Positions 16,501-23,565 of a stretch of DNA of 37,335 bases are shown in pieces. Under the pieces are notes generated by a model that did no database searches, had not been told where the DNA came from, and saw only the letters and a program-made list of their open reading frames with translations. Origin of the DNA: CAZXPG01 sp964643145. Lineage in GTDB: Bacteria > Pseudomonadota > Alphaproteobacteria > Rickettsiales > Arcanibacteraceae. Each line of letters begins with the position of its first letter. Position 1 is the stretch's first letter. Both the position numbers and the translations under genes were made by a program. Where the stretch lies: contig CAZXPG010000012.1 in NCBI GenBank assembly GCA_964643145.1, positions 1-37,335 on the forward strand. Direction: 5' to 3'.

Positions 16501-17535
16501 CTATAAGTTGCGCACCGTGTTAATCATAATCTCAACATTCTCTATGGGCGTTTCTGGCAATATGCCATGTCCTAGATTATAAATAAAGGGGCGATTACGA
16601 AATGCAGTACAGATTTTTGTTGTTCGTTCGATAAGAGTAGTGTTATTGCCCAATAATAATAAAGGATCAAGGCATCCTTGCAGGGTTATAGTGTTAGGAA
16701 TATGGCTATTAACCCAGGATAGTGGCATATATTGGTCGATACTTAGGCCATTTATACCAGTTTTTGTAGCATAACGTTCATATTCTATACCAGCCCCTTT
16801 AGGAAAACCAATAATAGGAACGTTAGGGTGGAGTATATGTATGGAATCTACAATTTTTTTAGTTGGTTCGATGACAAAGCGGGTAAACTCATCTTCTGCT
16901 AAAATACCTGACCAGGAATCAAATAATTGTATTACTTCAGCACCTGCACGTATTTGTGCATCGATATGCAGGATCGTTGCTTCGGTTAGGATGGATATCA
17001 ACCTGGAAAGCAGTTCAGGTGATGAATAGGCCATCGTTTTAGCAAGAATGAAATCCCTACTACTTCTGCCTTCAATCATGTAGGTGGCTACGGTCCAAGG
17101 ACTTCCTGCGAATCCTATTAATGCTGTAGTTGTGGGAAGTTTAGCAGAAATTGAACTTACTGCTTCATATACCGGTGCTAAGTGAGAAAGAACATTCTCA
17201 ATTTTTAACCGTTGTAGATCTTTTTCTTCACGTATGGGTGCAACAACAGGGCCCTCTCCTTCTTTGAAGGTAACATTATTTCCAAGTGCATCAGGAATAA
17301 CCAATATATCAGAGAATAAAATAGCAGCATCGCATCCAAATCTTCGTATAGGTTGTAATGTTACTTCCACTGCAAGAGCAGGGGTGTAGCATAATGTTAG
17401 GAATGAACCTGCTTGTTGTCGAATTTTGCGATATTCAGGGAGATATCTGCCTGCTTGTCGCATCATCCATAGTGGAGGTGAAGAACAGCTATGGCCGTAA
17501 AGTGCTTGAAGGATGGGTTTCTTGGAGTGAAGCAT
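16501..17535 (-). CDS. hemE: Uroporphyrinogen decarboxylase
   Basis: Converts uroporphyrinogen III to coproporphyrinogen III. Signatures are PPLWMMRQAGRYLPEYR (substrate-binding Arg residues), ILFSDILVIPDALG, FAGSPWTVATYMIEG, and LFDSWSGIL; the C-terminal YNLGHGILPETP is also present. Length is 344 residues, normal. It reads away from the adjacent origin region, exactly as in Caulobacter and Rickettsia, and heads hemE-hemH-hemJ. No clear ribosome site precedes the ATG; the upstream sequence is a simple AT-rich repeat. Confidence 0.97.
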   Translation of the reverse strand: MLHSKKPILQALYGHSCSSPPLWMMRQAGRYLPEYRKIRQQAGSFLTLCYTPALAVEVTLQPIRRFGCDAAILFSDILVIPDALGNNVTFKEGEGPVVAPIREEKDLQRLKIENVLSHLAPVYEAVSSISAKLPTTTALIGFAGSPWTVATYMIEGRSSRDFILAKTMAYSSPELLSRLISILTEATILHIDAQIRAGAEVIQLFDSWSGILAEDEFTRFVIEPTKKIVDSIHILHPNVPIIGFPKGAGIEYERYATKTGINGLSIDQYMPLSWVNSHIPNTITLQGCLDPLLLLGNNTTLIERTTKICTAFRNRPFIYNLGHGILPETPIENVEIMINTVRNL

Positions 17536-17597
17536 AACAAATAATAATAATAATATTTATATCTTTATTGTAGATGTTGTTGTAGGGGCTGTTTTTA

Positions 17598-17619
17598 TGT
17601 GGATACAATGTTATCCACA
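17598..17619. promoter_or_regulatory. Inward-facing pair of DnaA boxes
   Basis: A minus-strand GTATCCACA (17598-17606, one mismatch) and a plus-strand perfect TTATCCACA (17611-17619) sit four bases apart. A weaker TAATCCACC follows at 17623-17631. This is the hemE-proximal DnaA cluster. Confidence 0.7.
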
Positions 17620-17798
17620 TAATAATCCACCTTATTTGATTTAAAAATCTTTTTTTAGAAATTGTGATTATCTATCTGAATAACTCTTGTAATCTATTGG
17701 AATAGAATTGCTATTTTTATGTATAATTTTTGTTGATAGTTGTTTTTTCATATAGACTTATGTGTTTATACTGAAAATATACAGCATTGGGAAATGAT

Positions 17799-17884
17799 TT
17801 ATCCACATGTGTATGGTTCTGTTTTAAGAATGTGCGCCGTGTGGATAATTAGACGGATGGGGATAACTATGCATCTTATGCACA
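17799..17884. promoter_or_regulatory. Central DnaA box cluster
   Basis: Four boxes in 86 bases: perfect TTATCCACA at 17799-17807 (+) and 17840-17848 (-), and one-mismatch sites at 17858-17866 (-) and 17876-17884 (+). The spacing of roughly 41, 18 and 18 bases approximates whole or half helical turns and would suit cooperative DnaA loading. Confidence 0.7.
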
Positions 17885-18009
17885 AAAAAGGAAGAATAAT
17901 TTGCTGGATAGGTTCATTCGTGCTATATACTTCATACAGTATTAAATTTTAAACAGCCCTACTATATATAGTGTTTGGCGCATAATATGAAAGGATAGGG
18001 GAGAAAAAC

Positions 18010-18033
18010 TTATTCACATTTTTGTGTGAATAA
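18010..18033. promoter_or_regulatory. Inverted TTATTCACA box pair
   Basis: TTATTCACA at 18010-18018 and its exact complement TGTGAATAA at 18025-18033 form a 9-bp palindrome with a 6-base loop, 18 bases before the downstream gene. It could be paired low-affinity DnaA sites or an operator for that gene. Confidence 0.5.
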
Positions 18034-18051
18034 ATTCTAATGCATTGAAAT

Positions 18052-18888
18052 ATGAAGCAAATTCATTTACATCTTGTGTCAGATTCTACGGGTGAAACCG
18101 TGTGTAGTGTGGCGCGTGCGGCTATTGTGCAGTTTGAGGGAATTGATGCGGAAGAGCATGTCTGGTCACTTATTCGCACTAAAGTCCAGGTGGAACGTAT
18201 CCTTACTGCTATTGAAGAGAAACCAGGTGTCGTCATGTTTACGGTTGTGGAAAAAGAATTGCGCGATATGCTGACTAGTGGTTGTGCGCGTTTGAATCTT
18301 CCCTGTATACCAGTATTATCGCGGGTGCTTGCCGATCTTTCTACCTATCTTAATATGAATATTAGCCCACAGCCTGGCAGGCAATATGAGTTGGATGAGA
18401 ATTATTTCTCGCGGATGGAGGCGGTGAACTTTACCTTGTCGCATGATGATGGCCAGTCATTACGCGATGTAGATGAGGCGGATATTATTCTGGTGGGGGT
18501 ATCGCGCACGTCAAAATCTCCCACCTGCGTATATCTTGCCCATCGGGGGTATCGTGCGGCCAATATCCCATTTGTAATGCATTGTCCGCTTCCTTCTAAT
18601 TTTTCTACAATGACCAGGCCATTGATTGTCGGGCTGACGCTTAGTGCCGAACGGTTAATACAGATCCGTAAAAACCGCCTGCTTGCCCTCCATGAGGAGA
18701 AGGAAACCGATTATGTTAATATGGAGGCGGTGAAAGAAGAAATTGCCGCTGCGCGCCGGTTATTTATGCAGCATGGTTGGCCGGTGATTGACGTAACACG
18801 CCGTTCGGTTGAGGAAACCGCCGCCACCATTATTCAATATTACCAGGATAAAAAAGGTAACAGCCGTAACCCCCATATTATTACGTGA
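18052..18888 (+). CDS. Pyruvate,phosphate dikinase / PEP synthase regulatory protein (RP001 type)
   Basis: Bifunctional kinase-pyrophosphorylase that switches PPDK or PEP synthase by threonine phosphorylation with ADP and by Pi-dependent dephosphorylation. The DUF299 signatures are intact: N-terminal HLHLVSDSTGET, nucleotide-loop motif GVSRTSKSPT, YLAHRGYRAANIP, and LTLSAERLIQIRKNRL. Length is 278 residues, normal. Its orientation away from oriC matches RP001 of Rickettsia. The target enzyme is not in this window, so which one it controls is unknown. No strong ribosome site precedes the ATG. Confidence 0.95.
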   Translation: MKQIHLHLVSDSTGETVCSVARAAIVQFEGIDAEEHVWSLIRTKVQVERILTAIEEKPGVVMFTVVEKELRDMLTSGCARLNLPCIPVLSRVLADLSTYLNMNISPQPGRQYELDENYFSRMEAVNFTLSHDDGQSLRDVDEADIILVGVSRTSKSPTCVYLAHRGYRAANIPFVMHCPLPSNFSTMTRPLIVGLTLSAERLIQIRKNRLLALHEEKETDYVNMEAVKEEIAAARRLFMQHGWPVIDVTRRSVEETAATIIQYYQDKKGNSRNPHIIT

Positions 18889-19121
18889 AAAGGAATTGTA
18901 TAGACCTTATTTTTGTGTTCCTGCATTCTACAGCATTGCTTGCACTCAAGCGTTGTCTGACTCATCATTTGTGAGCAGACTAGGTGCGTCAAAAAACTTT
19001 GCTTGCTGGTTTGACAAATGGGAGAATTTCAAGGATAATCGGCGTAGTTTCCGCATGATTTCATCTACATCTAAAGCCGAACCGATGTGTAGGCTTCAAT
19101 TATTTTTTGGCACAATGTGTT
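18889..19121. other. Repeat-bearing gap before the zapA operon
   Basis: A short copy of repeat C (about 18917-18950) is followed by a hairpin (GTCTG-CTCA with TGAG-AGAC, 18955-18980) that echoes the GTGAGCAG end of repeat A. A weaker inverted pair GTCAAA / TTTGAC lies at 18988-19015. The open frames crossing here are not credible genes. A promoter for zauP-zapA probably lies after 19015. Confidence 0.5.
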
Positions 19122-19418
19122 ATGGAAGCAGCAACAAAACCTCAACAGGCGCAGTTGGACATAAGCAATGAACGGTTGCAGAAAGCCTTTGGCCGATTGG
19201 ATGCAGCGATAGCAACGCGCATATCAACGCTGGAGGGTGCAGGTCAGCACGAAGCTCTTGCGCAAGAAAATGCCAGGTTACAGCGTGATATTACCCTATT
19301 ATCAGAAGAATATGCCGCTCTCAAACAGGCTAGCATGGAAGCATTCACGCATTTGAATCATTCCATTAACCAACTGGAAAGTCTGATAACCCATAATGAT
19401 AGCAATAGCTCAAGGTAA
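19122..19418 (+). CDS. ZauP-like / DUF4164-type coiled-coil protein upstream of zapA
   Basis: A 98-residue, nearly all-helical protein with heptad-like stretches (LQKAFGRLDAAIATRISTLEG, ALAQENARLQRDITLLSEEY, AFTHLNHSINQLESLI). It ends two bases before zapA. In Caulobacter the small coiled-coil gene directly upstream of zapA encodes ZauP, which binds ZapA at the division site; the same role is inferred from position and architecture, not from a clear sequence match. The frame extends to a TTG at 19107, but the ATG at 19122 is more plausible. Confidence 0.75.
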   Translation: MEAATKPQQAQLDISNERLQKAFGRLDAAIATRISTLEGAGQHEALAQENARLQRDITLLSEEYAALKQASMEAFTHLNHSINQLESLITHNDSNSSR

Positions 19419-19420
19419 GT

Positions 19421-19741
19421 ATGTCTGTCGTAAACCTGACCATACGTAATAATGTCTATCAAATTGCCTGTGATAACGGACAAGAAGCCCATTTGGAAGC
19501 AATAGCCTCTAAGCTTAATACCAGGCTTAATATGTTGGCTACGGCACTGGGTAAAGGCAATGATAGTTTGCTTCTGGTGATGGTGGGATTGATGATGGAA
19601 GATGAAATTGCTGAACTGAAAAAAACCATGAACCGTCTGCAAGAAAAGCATGTGCAGGAGGTCGATAGTGCTGTTGCGGCGGCTGTCGATAATATCGCCA
19701 CGTATGTGGAAACTGTTGCAAAGAATCTCGAAAACTATTAG
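19421..19741 (+). CDS. zapA: Cell division protein ZapA
   Basis: ZapA bundles FtsZ protofilaments at midcell. The 106-residue protein has the N-terminal beta-strand head (VNLTIRNNVYQIACDNGQEAHLEAIASKLNTRL), a central helix with LLVMVGLMMEDEIAELK, and a C-terminal coiled coil. It follows the ZauP-like gene by two bases and precedes 6S RNA, the usual alphaproteobacterial arrangement. Confidence 0.93.
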   Translation: MSVVNLTIRNNVYQIACDNGQEAHLEAIASKLNTRLNMLATALGKGNDSLLLVMVGLMMEDEIAELKKTMNRLQEKHVQEVDSAVAAAVDNIATYVETVAKNLENY

Positions 19742-19749
19742 TATTAGGA

Positions 19750-19910
19750 GGAATGGGTTCTGTCTGGTGCGTGATGCTCACATTTTCCCTGGACCAATAT
19801 GTTCTTCTAGGGGGCTGTCCCTGTCCAAGCCGTGGTTTGGTTATATAGCACCCACCTGTTTTTCAGGTCACAGAGGATTCCCGAGATAACGGCCAAGGTG
19901 GGCCCATTCT
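19750..19910 (+). ncRNA. ssrS: 6S RNA
   Basis: The 173-base gap between zapA and the 5-formyl-THF cyclo-ligase gene is the standard ssrS position. The outer stem is visible: GAATGGG (19751-19757) pairs with CCCATTC (19903-19909). Internal segments such as GCGTGATGCTCACA, CCCTGGACCAATATG and GGGCTGTCCCTGTCCAAGCCGTGG resemble alphaproteobacterial 6S RNAs. It binds the sigma-70 holoenzyme as an open-promoter mimic. The ends are estimated from the closing stem. The RNA's 3' end lies only five bases before the downstream start codon. Confidence 0.85.
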
Positions 19911-19914
19911 ATAT

Positions 19915-20505
19915 ATGACACATTCCCTCACTAAACAGGCTCTCACTAAAGACCAGGCGCGTAGTCTCTACCGTGCGGTGCGTTCCCATATTGGGGAAGA
20001 TTATGCCGAAAAAGCAGCCGCTGCACTTGTCAAACGTTTTACCAAAGCGATAACTGTTCAGCCTGGTATGGTGGTGGCCGGTTATATGCCAGTGCGGGGC
20101 GAAATGAATGTGCTACCACTGCTTCATGCATTAGATGCGTGCGATATCTCTCTAGCCTTGCCTGTGGTTAGTGCTCCTGCCATGCCACTCCTGTTCCGCG
20201 CCTGGCAGCCAAATGCTCAGCTACAAACAAATCGTTATAACATCCAGGAACCAGAAGACAGTGCCCCTGTTGTTATCCCCGATATCATCCTGGTGCCGCT
20301 GCTTGCCTGTGATAGGGAAGGGGGCAGGATTGGTTATGGCAAAGGGTTCTATGACGTGACGCTGGCACATCTGCGGCAGGCCGAAAAAAAACCACTGGCC
20401 GTAGGCGTGGGCTACCATGTACAGCTTGCCGATACGCGGTTGCCCTGCGATGCGCACGACCAGCGGCTGGACAGGATTGTTACTGAGAAGGCGGTGATAC
20501 TGTAA
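19915..20505 (+). CDS. fau: 5-formyltetrahydrofolate cyclo-ligase
   Basis: Converts 5-formyl-THF to 5,10-methenyl-THF using ATP. Signatures are the N-terminal DQARSLYRAVRSHI, GYMPVRGEMNVLPLL, and the glycine-rich IGYGKGFYDVTLA; DIILVPLLACDREGGRIGYGKG is the conserved ATP/folate loop. Length is 196 residues. It follows 6S RNA with no gap for its own promoter, so it is probably expressed by readthrough, as in E. coli ssrS-ygfA. Its last 26 bases overlap a convergent gene. Confidence 0.94.
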   Translation: MTHSLTKQALTKDQARSLYRAVRSHIGEDYAEKAAAALVKRFTKAITVQPGMVVAGYMPVRGEMNVLPLLHALDACDISLALPVVSAPAMPLLFRAWQPNAQLQTNRYNIQEPEDSAPVVIPDIILVPLLACDREGGRIGYGKGFYDVTLAHLRQAEKKPLAVGVGYHVQLADTRLPCDAHDQRLDRIVTEKAVIL

Positions 20506-21190
20506 TACGCTGGTTTTCCCGCTGATTCTGCACCTTATCTTGCCATGTTGTCTGCTGCGGTTTCTCGACGATAATTTGATTATCCTGGTTAGGGCTATGA
20601 ATTTTCATGCTGTTATTATCAATACCCACAATCGTACCATGCCGCCCAGTTGATTCATCTGGCTCAAAACAGAGATAGGCGGATGCAAGCTTGCCATAGC
20701 TGATATTCAACGTACCATCAGGCAGGCGTTTATAGGTGATATTATAATCGGGATTGCCTTTTTTCGCAGGGTCTGGGTCATTCCACACCCAGGTCTCAAT
20801 ACCATCTTTACTGCTATAACTCTCTAACAGAAATTCCGCTTTTTCTTCCTTGAGCGTAGCAATAATTGCCTTCTGCTTCTCCTTTGGAAGGTTTTTATCA
20901 TCGAAGCTGGTGAGGGCTGGTATAGGTTCCTCCTGCGGTGTTATCGGAACAGAAGGGGAAGGCATAAGTAAATCTGCTGCATCGTTAAGAGCGGTTGTAA
21001 GCTCTTTAACCTGGTTTTCAAGTGTTCTGATACGGTTGGTATATAGTTCCTTGCTATCACAGGAGATTATATCCAGAACAGGGATGCGTACTGAAGGGGT
21101 GCTACTAGAAGAGGAAAGGGCATCAATACCGGCTCCAACGTCCTTTAACTGCTGAATAGGTTCTGGGGTAAACGGTGTATTATCCGGCAT
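20480..21190 (-). CDS. Unrecognised hydrophilic protein with short coiled coil and TWQxK tail
   Basis: No family recognised. The 236 residues hold, in order: a disordered Ser/Pro-rich start (ALSSSSSTPS), a short coiled coil (about 52-75, IRTLENQVKELTTALNDAADLL), a proline-rich linker, and a compact domain (about 100-200) with beta-strand-like stretches such as ETWVWNDPDPAKKG, YNITYKRLPDGTLNISYG and GTIVGIDN. The tail is polar with TTWQDK at 214-219. No signal peptide or membrane segment is visible. The coiled coil and the TWQxK tail are shared with the 395-residue protein at 23566-24753. The 3' end overlaps the cyclo-ligase gene by 26 bases. A secreted or host-directed role is possible but unsupported. 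Confidence 0.75.
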   Translation of the reverse strand: MPDNTPFTPEPIQQLKDVGAGIDALSSSSSTPSVRIPVLDIISCDSKELYTNRIRTLENQVKELTTALNDAADLLMPSPSVPITPQEEPIPALTSFDDKNLPKEKQKAIIATLKEEKAEFLLESYSSKDGIETWVWNDPDPAKKGNPDYNITYKRLPDGTLNISYGKLASAYLCFEPDESTGRHGTIVGIDNNSMKIHSPNQDNQIIVEKPQQTTWQDKVQNQRENQRITVSPPSQ

Positions 21191-21257
21191 TCTATCAACG
21201 TTTGATAAGTTAGTAATACAATCAGGTTAATTTATTTAAGTCTATTTGTAAATAGTG

Positions 21258-23501
21258 TTAGGAGAGCGAATTTGTAGATGATTGTCCTCGGTTGCCAGGA
21301 GAATTTTCTCGCTCATTCTCTAATTTCTTTACAAATGACCCTTCAGGGCGCAACTCACGCAGACGTTGTTCCAGAAGTTCCGGTGAATTAAGTATCTGTG
21401 TAAGCTGCGAAATCTTTTTAGTGTTCTCTTTATTCTTATTAATATTTTGTGCAAGATGCACTAACATTAATTGGCATACCTCAATAAGTTTTACTGTTTC
21501 TTTTGAAGGAACCATGTCCTTCATGGCATTCTGTAACTCCTGTGCCATAGTATAAGCCTGATTTTTCTCCTCTTCAGCTTGTTTGGCTTTATTCTCGCTA
21601 CTGCTTAATTGGCGGCTAAGCGTTCGTATTTTCTCTTTCCCCTCACTATTAATTATAGTCAAGGTGTTTAAGCTAACCGCAATACAACGGTCTATAGCTG
21701 CTGCCTGACTCTTAAATCTATTACTATGTAGCTGAGGTATTGCCAGGGCACGTTCAGAGTACTCATTAAAGATGTCTCGTATATCCTTTGGAAGTTCATA
21801 GGTGTCACCCGTGAGGTTAAGTTTGTGCTGATGAGCATCACAAGAGTGTTGCCTCAGTTCCTTATAGAAGTCTTCCACTTCGCGTGTTGCATCGCCTAAA
21901 AGCTGTTTTATCGTTTTTGTTTGCTCAGTAAGGAATATAATTCTTTGTATAACATCTCCTGAAAGGATTTCATTAGAGAACCTATCAATCTCTATGGTAT
22001 AAATAATTCTAAGTAAACTTTTTGATAAATCCTCTAATACGTCTTGAGGAGTATTATGTTTAGGGTCTAGTAAATAAGAGATATTCAGTTTATCAATTTC
22101 GGTTATGTTTTCTTCTCGTATAAACGAAATCTTTTGGTCATTGGTTTCTTTTCGTTGGTTTGCCTCGGTTATTTCAGCCTCCCATTCGGCGATGAGCTTT
22201 CTTTTGCTTGTAATAAGTAGAGGCAATTGTATACTTGAGATTTCGTTGGTAATATTGGCTATTTCCTGATTCTTTTGTGTGATAAATGACGTTTCTTCTT
22301 TAGAGTCGTTTGCTAGTTTTTCATTAAATCGTGTTATATAGAAGCTAATAAAATTATGGGCTATTGCATCTGTTTCTTCTTTTTGCTTAGTATTGCTAAA
22401 CATTCTGTTAAGGAAAGAAGGAAGGTAATCTTTTAATTGGCCTAAGGTTAAAGCTGTAGATTGATCTATATTCCAGCAACATGCAATGATAGCTAGCATG
22501 TTATCATATACGGCCTGGGAAGCAACAGCGTCCTCCCGACCATAAATATTGGCACTAATAAAAGGATTGTTTTGCACATAGAAAGAAGTGCCCTCTGCTT
22601 TTTTCCAGAAAAGAGGGTTATGTGTTAATTCTCTTACCTTAGGCAACATATTAGGCACGTCATCGGCATGATCCGCTAGAATTTTATTAAAAGCTTTTGC
22701 AAGTTTCATAGCACTTTTAGGCAACTGATAATCATAAGCACTACGATAATGTACATTTATAGATGGTTTCGCTATTTCGATGAAATCATCATAAGGAAGA
22801 TTAGACTCACAGAGAGTTTCTCGAGCGGTACAATATGTTATCGCTGTTGACTCGTAAGAGAAATCCAGTGATTCATTCAATTCCGTTTTGATAGTGTTGC
22901 GAGTGTTATTTAAACTAGCTAGGGCACTATCAATAACATCATGGCAACCCTTTAAGTCTTTAAGAGTTTCGTCTAGTGTTGCAACTTCAGGGGCACTTAA
23001 CGTGGAAGGTTGATCGGTAAAGCCTTCTTTTAGAAGCCGTTGATATTTACGCTCATAGACACCCGTAGTATAGGGTGTTAGAAAAGCTAGAGTTTTTTGA
23101 ATTTTTTCGTCTTTATAGTTTTTTTCTTTCCAGAATAATTCAGCCTGTTCTAAAATTGCCTGAGGAATTCCTTGAAAAAAGAGTTTTTTCTTTTCATGCG
23201 CTATACTAAAATCTGTATTTAGTAAACGCTCTATGATTTGTGGGGCACCATCTGGATCTGGAGAAAGTGCTACTCTTTGAAAAATACCGCTTTTTACCAG
23301 GGCATCTAACATTTGCTTTTCTTCAGATATTACGGTATCAGATTGCTTTTCTGTCGCCGTCTCTGTCGCCGTCTCTGTCCCCGTGTGTTTCTTTGATTGC
23401 TTTGCACGTTTCAGCATCTCCAGAGGAGAAATCTCATCATCATTGGGATCGCAGTCACTACTATCGGACTTTTTTAAAGCGGCAAGAAAATTTTTCATCA
23501 T
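21258..23501 (-). CDS. Unrecognised large helical protein
   Basis: No family recognised. This 747-residue protein has no signal peptide or membrane helix. A polar N-terminus includes a TETATETATE microrepeat (about 43-52). A long mostly helical body follows, including a folded-looking segment with SAYDYQLPKSAMKLAKAFNKIL, FLNRMFSNTK and the probable coiled coil EIANITNEISSIQ-EWEAEITEANQRK. Another coiled coil lies near 625-665 (KIRTLSRQLSSSENKAKQAEEEKNQ, broken here for length). The tail is polar (ENSPGNRGQSST). Coding sequence is AT-rich compared with the fau or mutY genes. It lies between the two proteins that share motifs, 67 bases after one and 65 before the other, so the trio is probably one transcription unit. 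Confidence 0.75.
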   Translation of the reverse strand: MMKNFLAALKKSDSSDCDPNDDEISPLEMLKRAKQSKKHTGTETATETATEKQSDTVISEEKQMLDALVKSGIFQRVALSPDPDGAPQIIERLLNTDFSIAHEKKKLFFQGIPQAILEQAELFWKEKNYKDEKIQKTLAFLTPYTTGVYERKYQRLLKEGFTDQPSTLSAPEVATLDETLKDLKGCHDVIDSALASLNNTRNTIKTELNESLDFSYESTAITYCTARETLCESNLPYDDFIEIAKPSINVHYRSAYDYQLPKSAMKLAKAFNKILADHADDVPNMLPKVRELTHNPLFWKKAEGTSFYVQNNPFISANIYGREDAVASQAVYDNMLAIIACCWNIDQSTALTLGQLKDYLPSFLNRMFSNTKQKEETDAIAHNFISFYITRFNEKLANDSKEETSFITQKNQEIANITNEISSIQLPLLITSKRKLIAEWEAEITEANQRKETNDQKISFIREENITEIDKLNISYLLDPKHNTPQDVLEDLSKSLLRIIYTIEIDRFSNEILSGDVIQRIIFLTEQTKTIKQLLGDATREVEDFYKELRQHSCDAHQHKLNLTGDTYELPKDIRDIFNEYSERALAIPQLHSNRFKSQAAAIDRCIAVSLNTLTIINSEGKEKIRTLSRQLSSSENKAKQAEEEKNQAYTMAQELQNAMKDMVPSKETVKLIEVCQLMLVHLAQNINKNKENTKKISQLTQILNSPELLEQRLRELRPEGSFVKKLENERENSPGNRGQSSTNSLS

Positions 23502-23515
23502 AAACCAGCAAAAGA

Positions 23516-23550
23516 TAAACTATCTCCCCGTAGAAAAGAGAGATAGTTTA
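23516..23550 (-). terminator. Hairpin between two coiled-coil genes
   Basis: Perfect 11-bp arms TAAACTATCTC (23516-23526) and GAGATAGTTTA (23540-23550) around a 13-base loop, just downstream of the 395-residue gene on the minus strand. Only a short TCTTTT follows, so it may attenuate rather than fully stop transcription into the 747-residue gene. Confidence 0.45.
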
Positions 23551-23565
23551 TTATAAATCAATACA

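Larger units (their letters stand above)
17536..18051. other. Probable chromosomal replication origin (oriC)
   Basis: A 516-base, very AT-rich gap between hemE and the RP001-type gene, the established oriC locus of Caulobacter and Rickettsia. Perfect DnaA boxes TTATCCACA are at 17611-17619 (+), 17799-17807 (+) and 17840-17848 (-). One-mismatch boxes are at 17598-17606 (-), 17858-17866 (-), 17876-17884 (+), 18010-18018 (+) and 18025-18033 (-). AT-only tracts at 17537-17575 and about 17632-17760 are candidate unwinding elements. I see no clear CtrA site (TTAA-N7-TTAA). A 70-codon open frame at 17740-17952 is coincidental. Missing proof: a GC-skew minimum and marker-frequency data. Confidence 0.88.

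Noticed and set aside
17740..17952. 70-codon open frame in the hemE-side intergenic region
   Set aside because: It is read through several DnaA boxes in an origin; composition and codons are those of non-coding AT-rich DNA.
18809..19171. 120-codon open frame overlapping the end of the dikinase regulator and repeat C
   Set aside because: It overlaps a well-supported gene out of frame and crosses dispersed repeats and the start of the ZauP-like gene.
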